The position numbers and the translations under genes were made by a program. This document shows, in pieces, positions 8,318 through 16,346 of a DNA stretch of 35,085 nucleotides; position 1 is the stretch's first letter; every line of letters starts with the position of its first letter. This stretch comes from Paraglaciecola sp. GTDB lineage: Bacteria > Pseudomonadota > Gammaproteobacteria > Enterobacterales > Alteromonadaceae. Location of the stretch: assembly GCF_030730205.1 (NCBI RefSeq), contig NZ_JANQVQ010000260.1, forward strand, positions 1-35,085, given 5' to 3'. A model generated the notes under the pieces. It was not told where the DNA came from and did not search any database. It worked only from the letters and a program-made list of their open reading frames with translations.

Positions 8318-11188
8318 ATGCCATCGTCATTCGTTCTTGCTATCTCTCTTGATGCTTTGGGTCAAAAACGCTGGGACGAATTAAGCCAATTAGCAGAATT
8401 TAACCCCGCATGGCATGCACATCAATCCACGATAAAACACGGTTTTGCCCTCAGTGATTTTATTTACCAGCAAGTTTTGAAATACCCTACGCTAGTCGAT
8501 AATTTAATAAACGATCACAACTCAGCCAACGTCGATTACTGCCGCTTACTCACAGATGAGATAAGCGCCGTAACAAGTGAAGTAGAGTTAAATCGCTGTT
8601 TGCGCCAGTTTCGTAACAAACAAATGGCCATTATCGCATGGCGAGACTTGCTTAATTTGCAGCAGGTCGAGCAGTCATTGTTGCAGGTTTCTGAGTTAGC
8701 TAATCAGCTTATCGTGCAAGCAAATGATTGGCTCTACAAAAAGTTAACCGAGCGATACGGCGTGCCGCAAGGTGAATTTGGCCCTCAACCTCTTCTTATC
8801 ATTGGCATGGGTAAGTTAGGTGGACGCGAACTTAACTTTTCATCCGATATCGACCTTATTTTTACGTATCCTGAGCAAGGCGAAACCTCAGGCGGGCGCC
8901 AAAGCATTGAGCATCAGCAGTTTTTTACAAAGCTAGCGCAAAGCTTAATAAACTCCTTACATAACATTACTGCCGATGGCCAAGTGTATCGCGTTGATAT
9001 GCGTTTGCGTCCGCTGGGCGATAGCGGTCCTTTGGTCATGCAATTTGGCGCGTTTGAAGATTATTACCAAGAGCAAGGCCGAGACTGGGAACGTTATGCC
9101 TTATTAAAAGGCCGCATACTCAATCCACCTTGCGCTTATAGCGATGAACTGCAACACATCCTAAAACCCTTTATTTATCGCCGCTATCTTGACTTCAGCG
9201 CAATTGAATCGCTACGCAACATGAAGGCCCTAATTCAACAAGAGGTGAGGCGCCGTGGCTTAGTAGACAACATTAAGCTGGGGCAAGGGGGTATTCGTGA
9301 AGCAGAATTCATTGTGCAAAGTTTGCAACTCATCCGCGGAGGGCGAGAACTCAGCTTGCAACTCTACAGTTTGTTGGCAGCGGTCAAACAGCTTATTAGC
9401 CTAGAGATATTGCCCGAAAATGAGGGAAATAAACTGATAGTGAATTATTTATGGCTGCGTAAAGTCGAACATTGCTTGCAACAATTTGCTGACAAACAAA
9501 CGCAAGTCTTGCCCGACAACGATCAAGATAAATTGCGCTTACAATACGTCATGGGCTTTAACACTTACTCAGAGTTTTTAGCTGAACTGCAAAATTGTTG
9601 TGATTTTATTCATAGCCAGTTTTTACTGCTTATCGGTGACGACAGCGCAAAAGAAGACGAACCCATTAGCGCTACCGAGCAAGCTGCGATTGACTTATGG
9701 CAACTTGATTTAGATGAACCAGAGTGCCAAAACCTGTTGGCTCAATGGCTGGCACCTGCAGATGCGAGTAAGTTTCGTGAGCAGCTCATTGATTTTAGTA
9801 AAAGCCTAAAAACCAGCAGAATCGGCCAACGGGGTTATAACACCCTAAATAGCCTAATGCCCCTGCTAATTGTTAATGTGTTGAATTGCACCGAACTCCC
9901 CGCTTTAGAGCGTTTGCAACGGGTATTACAGGTGTTCAAAGCTATATTGGGACGTACGGCTTACTTAGAATTATTATTGGCGAATCAGGGCGCGCTAAAA
10001 CAGCTAGTGAATCTGTGTAGTGCGAGTCCGTGGGTTACTGAACAGCTATCTCGTTTTCCGCTGCTACTCGACGAGCTGATTAATCCCGCAACCTTGTATA
10101 ATCCCACTGAACTGCGCGAGTACCCTAGTGAGCTGCGCCGTGCCTTGTTGCGGGTAGAAGCCGATGATCTTGAATTACAAATGGAAACCTTACGCCAATT
10201 TAAATTGAGTCAGCAACTTAAAATCGCCGCTGCCGATATTGCCGGCGCCTTACCCATCATGAAAATCAGCGATCATCTCACATTTTTGGCAGAGGCTATC
10301 GTTGCCCATGTCATCGACATCGCTTGGCAACAGCTGGCCGAAAAACACGGAGAGCCTAACTGTGAAAACGCAGGACCACGAGACTTACAAAACAAAAGTT
10401 TTGCGGTTTTAGGTTTTGGTAAATTAGGTGGCTGGGAGCTAGGTTATGGTTCGGACTTGGATTTGGTTTTTATTCATAACTGTGAAGGAAATCAACTGAC
10501 CAGCGGAGTTAAACCGATTGAAAGTAGTCAATTTTATTTTAAATTAGCGCAACGCATCTTACATATTTTTACCACTAAAACAGGCCTAGGTATGTTGTAT
10601 GACATTGATATGCGATTGCGCCCTGCGGGTCAATCAGGTTTATTAGTGTGTCATTTCAATGGCTTTGTTACCTATCAAGAAACAGAAGCGTGGACTTGGG
10701 AACATCAGGCACTGTGTCGCGCACGGTTTATTTACGGTGATAAACAATTATTCAGCGACTTTAACAAACTACGTTTAAGCATACTCTCACGTCAGCGCGA
10801 ACCGTCAGAGTTACGTACACAAGTGGTCGAGATGCGCGAAAAAATGCGCCAACACTTAGCCAAAGGAACAGCAGAGCTATTTGATCTGAAACAAGACAGT
10901 GGTGGTATCGCTGACATTGAATTTATAGTGCAATATTTAACCTTAGCGTATTGTCATGAAGCCCATTCAATTGCTACGTGGACGGATAATGTTCGGGTGT
11001 TGGAGTCATTAGTAGAAACGGGCTCGATTAGCTCGGATGATGCTCAACAATTAAAAAATGCCTATTTAAGCTATCGTAACCAAAATCATCGTTTAAGCCT
11101 ACAAAATAGAAGTTACGCATCTTACACAGCAGAGTTACAGCAACATAAATCACAGGTAAGCGAAATTTGGCGGCGCATTATGTCTTAA
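8318..11188 (+). CDS. glnE: Bifunctional glutamine synthetase adenylyltransferase/adenylyl-removing enzyme
   Basis: GlnE adenylylates and deadenylylates glutamine synthetase in response to P-II protein and glutamine. The protein is 956 residues, close to the family norm. Both nucleotidyltransferase domains have intact motifs: GMGKLGGRELNFSSDIDL (about residues 163-180, the N-terminal adenylyl-removing half) and GFGKLGGWELGYGSDLDL in the C-terminal adenylylating half. Each keeps the paired metal-binding aspartates. The start chosen is the ATG at 8318 with AAGGA seven bases upstream. An ATG at 8291 would overlap the GIY-YIG gene without a good ribosome site. It converges on the TcpQ-domain gene with only four bases between stops and no terminator in that gap. 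Confidence 0.97.
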   Translation: MPSSFVLAISLDALGQKRWDELSQLAEFNPAWHAHQSTIKHGFALSDFIYQQVLKYPTLVDNLINDHNSANVDYCRLLTDEISAVTSEVELNRCLRQFRNKQMAIIAWRDLLNLQQVEQSLLQVSELANQLIVQANDWLYKKLTERYGVPQGEFGPQPLLIIGMGKLGGRELNFSSDIDLIFTYPEQGETSGGRQSIEHQQFFTKLAQSLINSLHNITADGQVYRVDMRLRPLGDSGPLVMQFGAFEDYYQEQGRDWERYALLKGRILNPPCAYSDELQHILKPFIYRRYLDFSAIESLRNMKALIQQEVRRRGLVDNIKLGQGGIREAEFIVQSLQLIRGGRELSLQLYSLLAAVKQLISLEILPENEGNKLIVNYLWLRKVEHCLQQFADKQTQVLPDNDQDKLRLQYVMGFNTYSEFLAELQNCCDFIHSQFLLLIGDDSAKEDEPISATEQAAIDLWQLDLDEPECQNLLAQWLAPADASKFREQLIDFSKSLKTSRIGQRGYNTLNSLMPLLIVNVLNCTELPALERLQRVLQVFKAILGRTAYLELLLANQGALKQLVNLCSASPWVTEQLSRFPLLLDELINPATLYNPTELREYPSELRRALLRVEADDLELQMETLRQFKLSQQLKIAAADIAGALPIMKISDHLTFLAEAIVAHVIDIAWQQLAEKHGEPNCENAGPRDLQNKSFAVLGFGKLGGWELGYGSDLDLVFIHNCEGNQLTSGVKPIESSQFYFKLAQRILHIFTTKTGLGMLYDIDMRLRPAGQSGLLVCHFNGFVTYQETEAWTWEHQALCRARFIYGDKQLFSDFNKLRLSILSRQREPSELRTQVVEMREKMRQHLAKGTAELFDLKQDSGGIADIEFIVQYLTLAYCHEAHSIATWTDNVRVLESLVETGSISSDDAQQLKNAYLSYRNQNHRLSLQNRSYASYTAELQQHKSQVSEIWRRIMS

Positions 11189-11192
11189 CCCC

Positions 11193-11882
11193 CTACATTC
11201 TAGCTTCAACGCATTCTTGGTTTAGATATTCTGATTTTTTTTGGGTAATCACTAAGGAGCGCTGTTTGGGGCACACGTAGGCTTTTACCTTGCCATCAAA
11301 GTTTGAATCAATGGCGTTTGATATACTCTGCAAGCTGCCTAAGATGGTGTCTTCCATTTGAAACTGGTGTTTTACGATGAAATCTTGATCTAGCTCCCAG
11401 ATAACCTGCATACCTTCTGCTTGCGCGTAATTCGTAATAGCACTTCGCAAAGTGGTACCGGCCTTAAAGGTCCGATGTTTATACTCACCCACCCAACGCC
11501 CGGATATCGGCTTTTGAATACTTTCCATTTTTTGCAGACGTTCGTTCAATGGCACATCAGATTCTTTTACTTCTAAGACAAAATCACCTAAACCATCTTC
11601 TCGAGGATGGCGCGAAGACAACCGATATTCAGAATAAAATTTGCTCATATTGTCTGAGATAGACTTTGATTTAACCTCACCCTCAGGCGTGGGTTTGGAT
11701 TCATTGCGTTGTTGCAAGAAAATCACAATACCACCGACAACAATGATTAATAGCGCTAAAGCCACATGTTTGGCCCAAAAGACGGATTCAGAATGATTGG
11801 GCACACCCAAGCCTGAATTGCCCATCTTGGCCATTTTTTTTCTGTTGGCCGCAACCTTTTTTTGTTGATTAGCGCTAGCCAT
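11193..11882 (-). CDS. TcpQ-domain single-pass membrane protein
   Basis: A 229-residue protein with three parts. The cytoplasmic N-terminus is lysine-rich (about residues 1-35). One transmembrane segment follows (about 38-58). The periplasmic remainder ends in a domain resembling the C-terminal domain of toxin co-regulated pilus protein TcpQ (about residues 138-215, from FKAGTTLRSAITNYA through VIWELDQDF to RSLVITQ). This fold occurs in secretin-associated and cell-envelope proteins. No pilus or secretin gene is present here. Its start overlaps the stop of the acyltransferase gene by eight bases (ATGGCTAG), so the two are translationally coupled and may act together at the envelope. Function unknown. 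Confidence 0.8.
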   Translation of the reverse strand: MASANQQKKVAANRKKMAKMGNSGLGVPNHSESVFWAKHVALALLIIVVGGIVIFLQQRNESKPTPEGEVKSKSISDNMSKFYSEYRLSSRHPREDGLGDFVLEVKESDVPLNERLQKMESIQKPISGRWVGEYKHRTFKAGTTLRSAITNYAQAEGMQVIWELDQDFIVKHQFQMEDTILGSLQSISNAIDSNFDGKVKAYVCPKQRSLVITQKKSEYLNQECVEARM

Positions 11883-12807
11883 ACAAAGAAGGGCCGTTTG
11901 GATCAGGGCGCGTTTTGAAGCGTTTATGCATCCACAGGTATTGTTCTGGCGCGATCAGTATCATTTCTTCAATCTTTTTATTCATTCTGGCTACATCATA
12001 GTTATCGTCTCCACTGGGGAAATTCTCAAGTCCAGGAACGATTTTAATTTTGTACCCTGTTTTGGTGCGTACTGACGCTAAAAATAGAGTTTCACAATTA
12101 GCCTGCTTGGCAAACAACAACGAACCGGTAGTAGTGGCAACTTCTGGCACAGCAAAAAACGGGGTAAATTCACATTTATTCCGTCCATAATCCTGGTCGG
12201 GCAAATAGAAACACACCTCTTTATCATTTAAGGCAGATATCAAACCCCGAACGTCTTTTTTATTCACCATGTATTTGTTAGAACGATTACGCCCATGGTA
12301 TTGCATGTAATCCATGAGCTTATTGTTGTGCTTGCGATAAAAGGCCACTGAGGGTTTTTTTAAACCCGCAACACGCACAGAAAACTCAAGATTCATATTA
12401 TGAATGGCGTACACCAATGCCCCTTTGCCTTTAGCAAGTATGGCCTCAACATGTTCATAACCTTCAAATTCGGCTTTTCTGGCCACCCGCCACGTTGGCC
12501 ACCACCAGCCCATGCTGGTTTCAAGCACCGCCATACCTGCATTATCAACGTTGGCGGCTAACAGGGCTTCACGTTGCGCGTCGGTGTAGTCAGGAAAACA
12601 TAGCTCAAGGTTTCGTTTAGCGATTTGGTAACGTTTGGGCGCCAATAATTTTATTAACTTACCGAGCCCCTTACCCAGCCACAACTGCAAGCGATAAGGT
12701 AGCCATGATATGGTGTACAGCAGTGCAACACTTATCCACGTCAACCAATAATTAGGTAATAAAAAAGACCAACTAAATTTAGGTGCCTTCACCTTTTTAT
12801 CTCGCAA
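11875..12807 (-). CDS. LpxL/HtrB-family lipid A acyltransferase-like protein
   Basis: A 310-residue member of the lysophospholipid/lipid A late acyltransferase family, which adds secondary acyl chains to Kdo2-lipid A at the inner face of the inner membrane. There is one N-terminal hydrophobic anchor (about residues 20-38). The catalytic HX4E motif is present as HNMNLE (H136, E141), and YLPDQDYGR matches a second conserved block. It differs enough from canonical LpxL that the acyl donor or acceptor position cannot be assigned. The start is TTG with GAGG seven bases upstream; a downstream in-frame GTG is an alternative. The downstream TcpQ-domain gene overlaps it by eight bases. Confidence 0.85.
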   Translation of the reverse strand: MRDKKVKAPKFSWSFLLPNYWLTWISVALLYTISWLPYRLQLWLGKGLGKLIKLLAPKRYQIAKRNLELCFPDYTDAQREALLAANVDNAGMAVLETSMGWWWPTWRVARKAEFEGYEHVEAILAKGKGALVYAIHNMNLEFSVRVAGLKKPSVAFYRKHNNKLMDYMQYHGRNRSNKYMVNKKDVRGLISALNDKEVCFYLPDQDYGRNKCEFTPFFAVPEVATTTGSLLFAKQANCETLFLASVRTKTGYKIKIVPGLENFPSGDDNYDVARMNKKIEEMILIAPEQYLWMHKRFKTRPDPNGPSLYG

Positions 12808-12894
12808 ACCTTATCCTCACAATTAAAATTTTGGCTATTCTAATCTAATGGATTTATAAAACCACCCTGACCAGCCGCACATTTGGCGATTCGG

Positions 12895-13149
12895 CTACAG
12901 GGCTGCAATGGCTTGTAACTTGCGAATGAACTGCTCTGCGTGCTCTTCTTTTTCGTAATTAAAATGGTACTGGTTGTGAAAGCCAAAACTTAACTCAACC
13001 AAGGCATCTTTCATAAATAAGGTGTAGCCGTCAAAATCAGTACTTGCCTCTACGCCCTCAAGAAAATAGGCCTCATCTTTCTTTTTACCTTTTAAACGAA
13101 TCGTTTCGAACACTTTGAGAATAAATTTACTGTCTATTTCGTTTTTCAT
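12895..13149 (-). CDS. Small DUF3081-like protein
   Basis: An 84-residue soluble protein starting MKNEIDSKFILKVFETI. The central pattern (GVEASTDFDGYTLFMKDALVELSFGFHNQYHF) resembles DUF3081, a small gammaproteobacterial family of unknown function; this family call is from memory. The start chosen is the ATG at 13149 because it has a clear GAGG eight bases upstream. A longer frame from 13185 lacks one. It is divergent from the photolyase operon, with about 130 bases between starts, so the two may share a control region. No signal peptide or membrane segment. Function unknown. Confidence 0.75.
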   Translation of the reverse strand: MKNEIDSKFILKVFETIRLKGKKKDEAYFLEGVEASTDFDGYTLFMKDALVELSFGFHNQYHFNYEKEEHAEQFIRKLQAIAAL

Positions 13150-13281
13150 TGATTGAACCTCAAGGTTATTTTCACAGGCTGACATCGATTTGTATGACAG
13201 AAGTTTTTACCTGCAGGGTGATCCAATTCAGCCTGATAGCAGAATATTACCCATGCATTTAAATAAAACTGTTATCACCTT

Positions 13282-14814
13282 ATGACAAAACTCTGCCTGA
13301 TATTGGGCGACCAATTAAGTCTTTCTTTGGATGCCTTGCAGGCGTTAGATAAGCACAGCGATCATATCATGCTGGCAGAACTCTACACAGAAACCCACTA
13401 CGTAAAACATAACAAACTGAAAATAGCCTTACTGTTTTCGGCGATGCGCCATTTTGCCAAGCAACTACGAGACGAGGGTTTCCATGTAGACTACTACGAC
13501 TTCACCGCCACGAAAGACCACCATCAAAGTTTTACTGATGTACTCAGAGCTCAACTCAGTCAACACAGCTACCAACAAGTGATTTGCACGGAACCTGGGG
13601 AATATAGGGTACTGAACGAAATGAAACGTTGGCAACAAGAATTGGCTGTTGATGTCATCATCAAATCAGACAATCGCTTTTATTTTACTCTTGCGCAAAT
13701 GCACGATTGGTTTAGTGAACGCAAAGAGCCGCGAATGGAGCATTTTTACCAGTTTGCCAGAAAGCAGACAGGCCTGTTAATGGAAACCGGCAAGCCCATT
13801 GGCGGTCGATTTAATTTTGATAAAGAAAACCGTAACGCGTGGCAATCTGACACCCCTTTACCGCCCATGTTGAAACATGAGCAAGATGACATTACTGAGC
13901 AAGTGTTGACCTTAGTCGAACAAGAGTTTACTGACTTTCCCGGTAAACTAGTGCACTTTAATTTTGCAGTAAATCGAGAGCAAGCGCTTGCGGCCTTACG
14001 CCATTTTATCAAACACAAACTTGCAGATTTTGGCCGTTTTCAAGACGCCTTAGCAGACAATAACAACACCCTTTTTCATAGTTTACTCGCCAGCTATATT
14101 AATATTGGACTGCTGCTACCACAGGAAGTGTGTGAAGCTGCCATAGAGGCTTATCAAGCACAGAACGCACCGCTGAATGCGGTCGAAGGTTTTGTTAGGC
14201 AAATTTTAGGGTGGCGTGAATATGTACGAGGTTTGTATTGGTATGAAGGAGAGTCGTACAAAAAGCACAATGCCCTAAACGCACAAACCCCGCTACCCAA
14301 TTGGTTTTGGGATGGCAAAACCAACATGCGCTGCATGCAAAAAGCCATTGGCCACTCCTTAGATGATGCTTACGCCCACCATATTCAGCGCCTGATGATC
14401 ATCGGTAATTTTTCATTAATAGCAGGTTTGAATGTCACTGAGGTCTGTGATTGGTACCTAGCAGTCTATATCGATGCCTTTGAGTGGGTTGAACTTCCTA
14501 ATACATTGGGCATGGCGTTATATGCAGACAATGGCAAGCTAGCCAGCAAGCCTTACGCTGCCAGTGCCAATTACATCAACAAAATGGGGAATCATTGCAG
14601 CTCTTGTCGCTATAACCCCAAGTTGGTCACTGGTGTTAAAGCGTGTCCTTTTAACGCTTTGTACTGGGACTTTATTCAGCGCCACCAAGAGCGCTTTGCG
14701 AAAAATCCGCGAATGGCGCTAATGGTGAAACAGTGGCAAAAGAAAAGCAGCGCTGACCAACATGCCATCACGCAATGGGCCGCCACCTTGATAGAGAAAT
14801 TGGACAAAGCGTGA
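13282..14814 (+). CDS. FeS-BCP / (6-4) photolyase-like protein (PhrB type)
   Basis: A 510-residue deoxyribodipyrimidine photolyase-related protein of the iron-sulfur bacterial cryptochrome/photolyase group. The prototype is the Agrobacterium (6-4) photolyase PhrB. Four cysteines expected to hold a 4Fe-4S cluster are at 351, 439, 442 and 455, keeping the spacing of the prototype's known ligands. A His-His pair near the active site (residues 366-367, in YAHHIQRLM) is also kept. The N-terminus (LILGDQLS) is typical. It probably repairs UV (6-4) photoproducts with FAD and a lumazine-type antenna. It is first in a three-gene photolyase operon. No Shine-Dalgarno precedes the ATG; a 10-codon frame upstream ends on it. 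Confidence 0.9.
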   Translation: MTKLCLILGDQLSLSLDALQALDKHSDHIMLAELYTETHYVKHNKLKIALLFSAMRHFAKQLRDEGFHVDYYDFTATKDHHQSFTDVLRAQLSQHSYQQVICTEPGEYRVLNEMKRWQQELAVDVIIKSDNRFYFTLAQMHDWFSERKEPRMEHFYQFARKQTGLLMETGKPIGGRFNFDKENRNAWQSDTPLPPMLKHEQDDITEQVLTLVEQEFTDFPGKLVHFNFAVNREQALAALRHFIKHKLADFGRFQDALADNNNTLFHSLLASYINIGLLLPQEVCEAAIEAYQAQNAPLNAVEGFVRQILGWREYVRGLYWYEGESYKKHNALNAQTPLPNWFWDGKTNMRCMQKAIGHSLDDAYAHHIQRLMIIGNFSLIAGLNVTEVCDWYLAVYIDAFEWVELPNTLGMALYADNGKLASKPYAASANYINKMGNHCSSCRYNPKLVTGVKACPFNALYWDFIQRHQERFAKNPRMALMVKQWQKKSSADQHAITQWAATLIEKLDKA

Positions 14815-16346
14815 TTAATGTCGTGTGGTTAAAACGAGATTTGAGGCTCACTGACCATCAACCTTTGTGGCAAGCCGTGCAGCATGAGCTGCCCTTTGCC
14901 ATTGTTTATGTAATCGAATCCAGTTATTGGCACTTGCCTGACACCAGCGCCAGACAGTGGCAGTTTGTGCATCAAAGTCTGCTGGAACTCAAAGCTCACG
15001 CCCAACGCTTAGGTGGTGATGTATGGATAATGCTAGGAGAGGTTGAGCACTGTTTTAGCCAAATCCACCAGCGCTTTACCATCAAACATATTTTCAGCCA
15101 CCAAGAAACGGGCAATGATTGGACTTATCACAGAGACAAAAGATTTTTGCAGTGGTGCGCCGCACAGGAGATAAAATGGCAAGAATGGCCACAATTTGCG
15201 GTGAAACGAGGCAAGCTCAACCGCGATAACTGGGATAATTTGTGGCAGCAATTTATGTCGCAGCCTACCTTAGCTCTGCCTGATTTGCATCGTGCTTTGC
15301 CCCAGCCAGCGACTCAGTTTTCAAGGACTGAGTTAGCGGTAAATGAACTGCCAACAATGGTGCTCGAACCGGAAAAAATACGCTATCCGGGTAACGACAC
15401 CTTAAGTTGCATACAACCCCAACGAGCGGGCAGTTTGGCTGCAAATCGGGTGCTGAACAGTTTTATTGAAGAGCGCCACAAAGCCTACCTGATGTCAGTA
15501 TCAAGCCCCATAAAGGGCCAACAAAATAGCAGTCGCTTAAGCTGCTATCTGGCTTATGGCAACCTCAGTCTGCGTGAAGTGATCCACACCACTATTGCTG
15601 CATTGCCGACTACAAGTCACAAGCGTGCGTTAACGGCATTTAAATCACGTCTGCACTGGCATTGCCATTTTATTCAAAAAATGGAAACCGAACCGCAACT
15701 TGAAAAACACGCTTTGCACAGTAGTTTGCGTAGTTTACGGTCGGAGAGTTTTGAGCAAGCCACTTTTGATGCCTACAAAGCAGGGCTGACTGGGGTACCC
15801 TTTGTTGATGCGTGTATGCGAATGTTACAGCACTATGGCTGGATAAACTTTCGTATGCGCGCCATGTTAATTTCATTTTCTAGCTACCAGCTTTGGTTGC
15901 CTTGGCAACAACCAGCACAACATCTTGCTCAATTATTTACCGACTATGAGCCAGGCATTCATTACCCACAAATCCAGATGCAATCGGGTACTACGGGTAT
16001 CAACCCTTTTCGTATTTACAACCCCGTAAAACAAGGTGAACGTTTTGATCCTAAGGGAGAATTTATCCGGCGCTGGGTACCAGAGTTGGCGCAAATAAGT
16101 GATGCCTATATTCATCAACCTTGGCTGACCACGCAAACAAAGCGCGCTAACTATCCCGTGCCGAAACTGGAGCCCATGCAGGCGGCTCGTTTGGCCCGCA
16201 ACACCTTGTTTGAATATTATAAAAATCACGTTGAAAAAACTGAAACAGCCCGCGTTGTTCAAGTACATGCCAGTCGGGCAACTCGAAAGCGGACACCGGC
16301 TCAACGTAAACCTGCTATTAACCACAAACAAATGAGTTTATTTTGA
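14811..16346 (+). CDS. FAD-binding deoxyribodipyrimidine photolyase/cryptochrome with C-terminal clamp-type motif
   Basis: A photolyase/cryptochrome superfamily protein of about 511 residues. It has the N-terminal antenna domain (VVWLKRDLRLTDH) and a C-terminal FAD-binding domain (HWHCHFIQKMETEP, GVPFVDACMRMLQHYGWINFRMRAM, then GINPFRIYNPVKQG). It is neither the FeS nor the DASH type and probably repairs CPD lesions, though the exact substrate class is uncertain. The start chosen is GTG overlapping the upstream stop (GTGA), which begins the protein right at the conserved fold. An ATG at 14775 would overlap the previous gene by 40 bases. The last 30 residues are basic and look flexible, ending KQMSLF. 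QMSLF matches the beta-clamp binding motif, unusual for a photolyase. Confidence 0.9.
   Translation: MINVVWLKRDLRLTDHQPLWQAVQHELPFAIVYVIESSYWHLPDTSARQWQFVHQSLLELKAHAQRLGGDVWIMLGEVEHCFSQIHQRFTIKHIFSHQETGNDWTYHRDKRFLQWCAAQEIKWQEWPQFAVKRGKLNRDNWDNLWQQFMSQPTLALPDLHRALPQPATQFSRTELAVNELPTMVLEPEKIRYPGNDTLSCIQPQRAGSLAANRVLNSFIEERHKAYLMSVSSPIKGQQNSSRLSCYLAYGNLSLREVIHTTIAALPTTSHKRALTAFKSRLHWHCHFIQKMETEPQLEKHALHSSLRSLRSESFEQATFDAYKAGLTGVPFVDACMRMLQHYGWINFRMRAMLISFSSYQLWLPWQQPAQHLAQLFTDYEPGIHYPQIQMQSGTTGINPFRIYNPVKQGERFDPKGEFIRRWVPELAQISDAYIHQPWLTTQTKRANYPVPKLEPMQAARLARNTLFEYYKNHVEKTETARVVQVHASRATRKRTPAQRKPAINHKQMSLF

Noticed and set aside
14775-14810. Earlier ATG start for the second photolyase
   Set aside because: It would overlap the previous gene by 40 bases and add a non-conserved leader; the GTG in GTGA begins exactly at the conserved fold.
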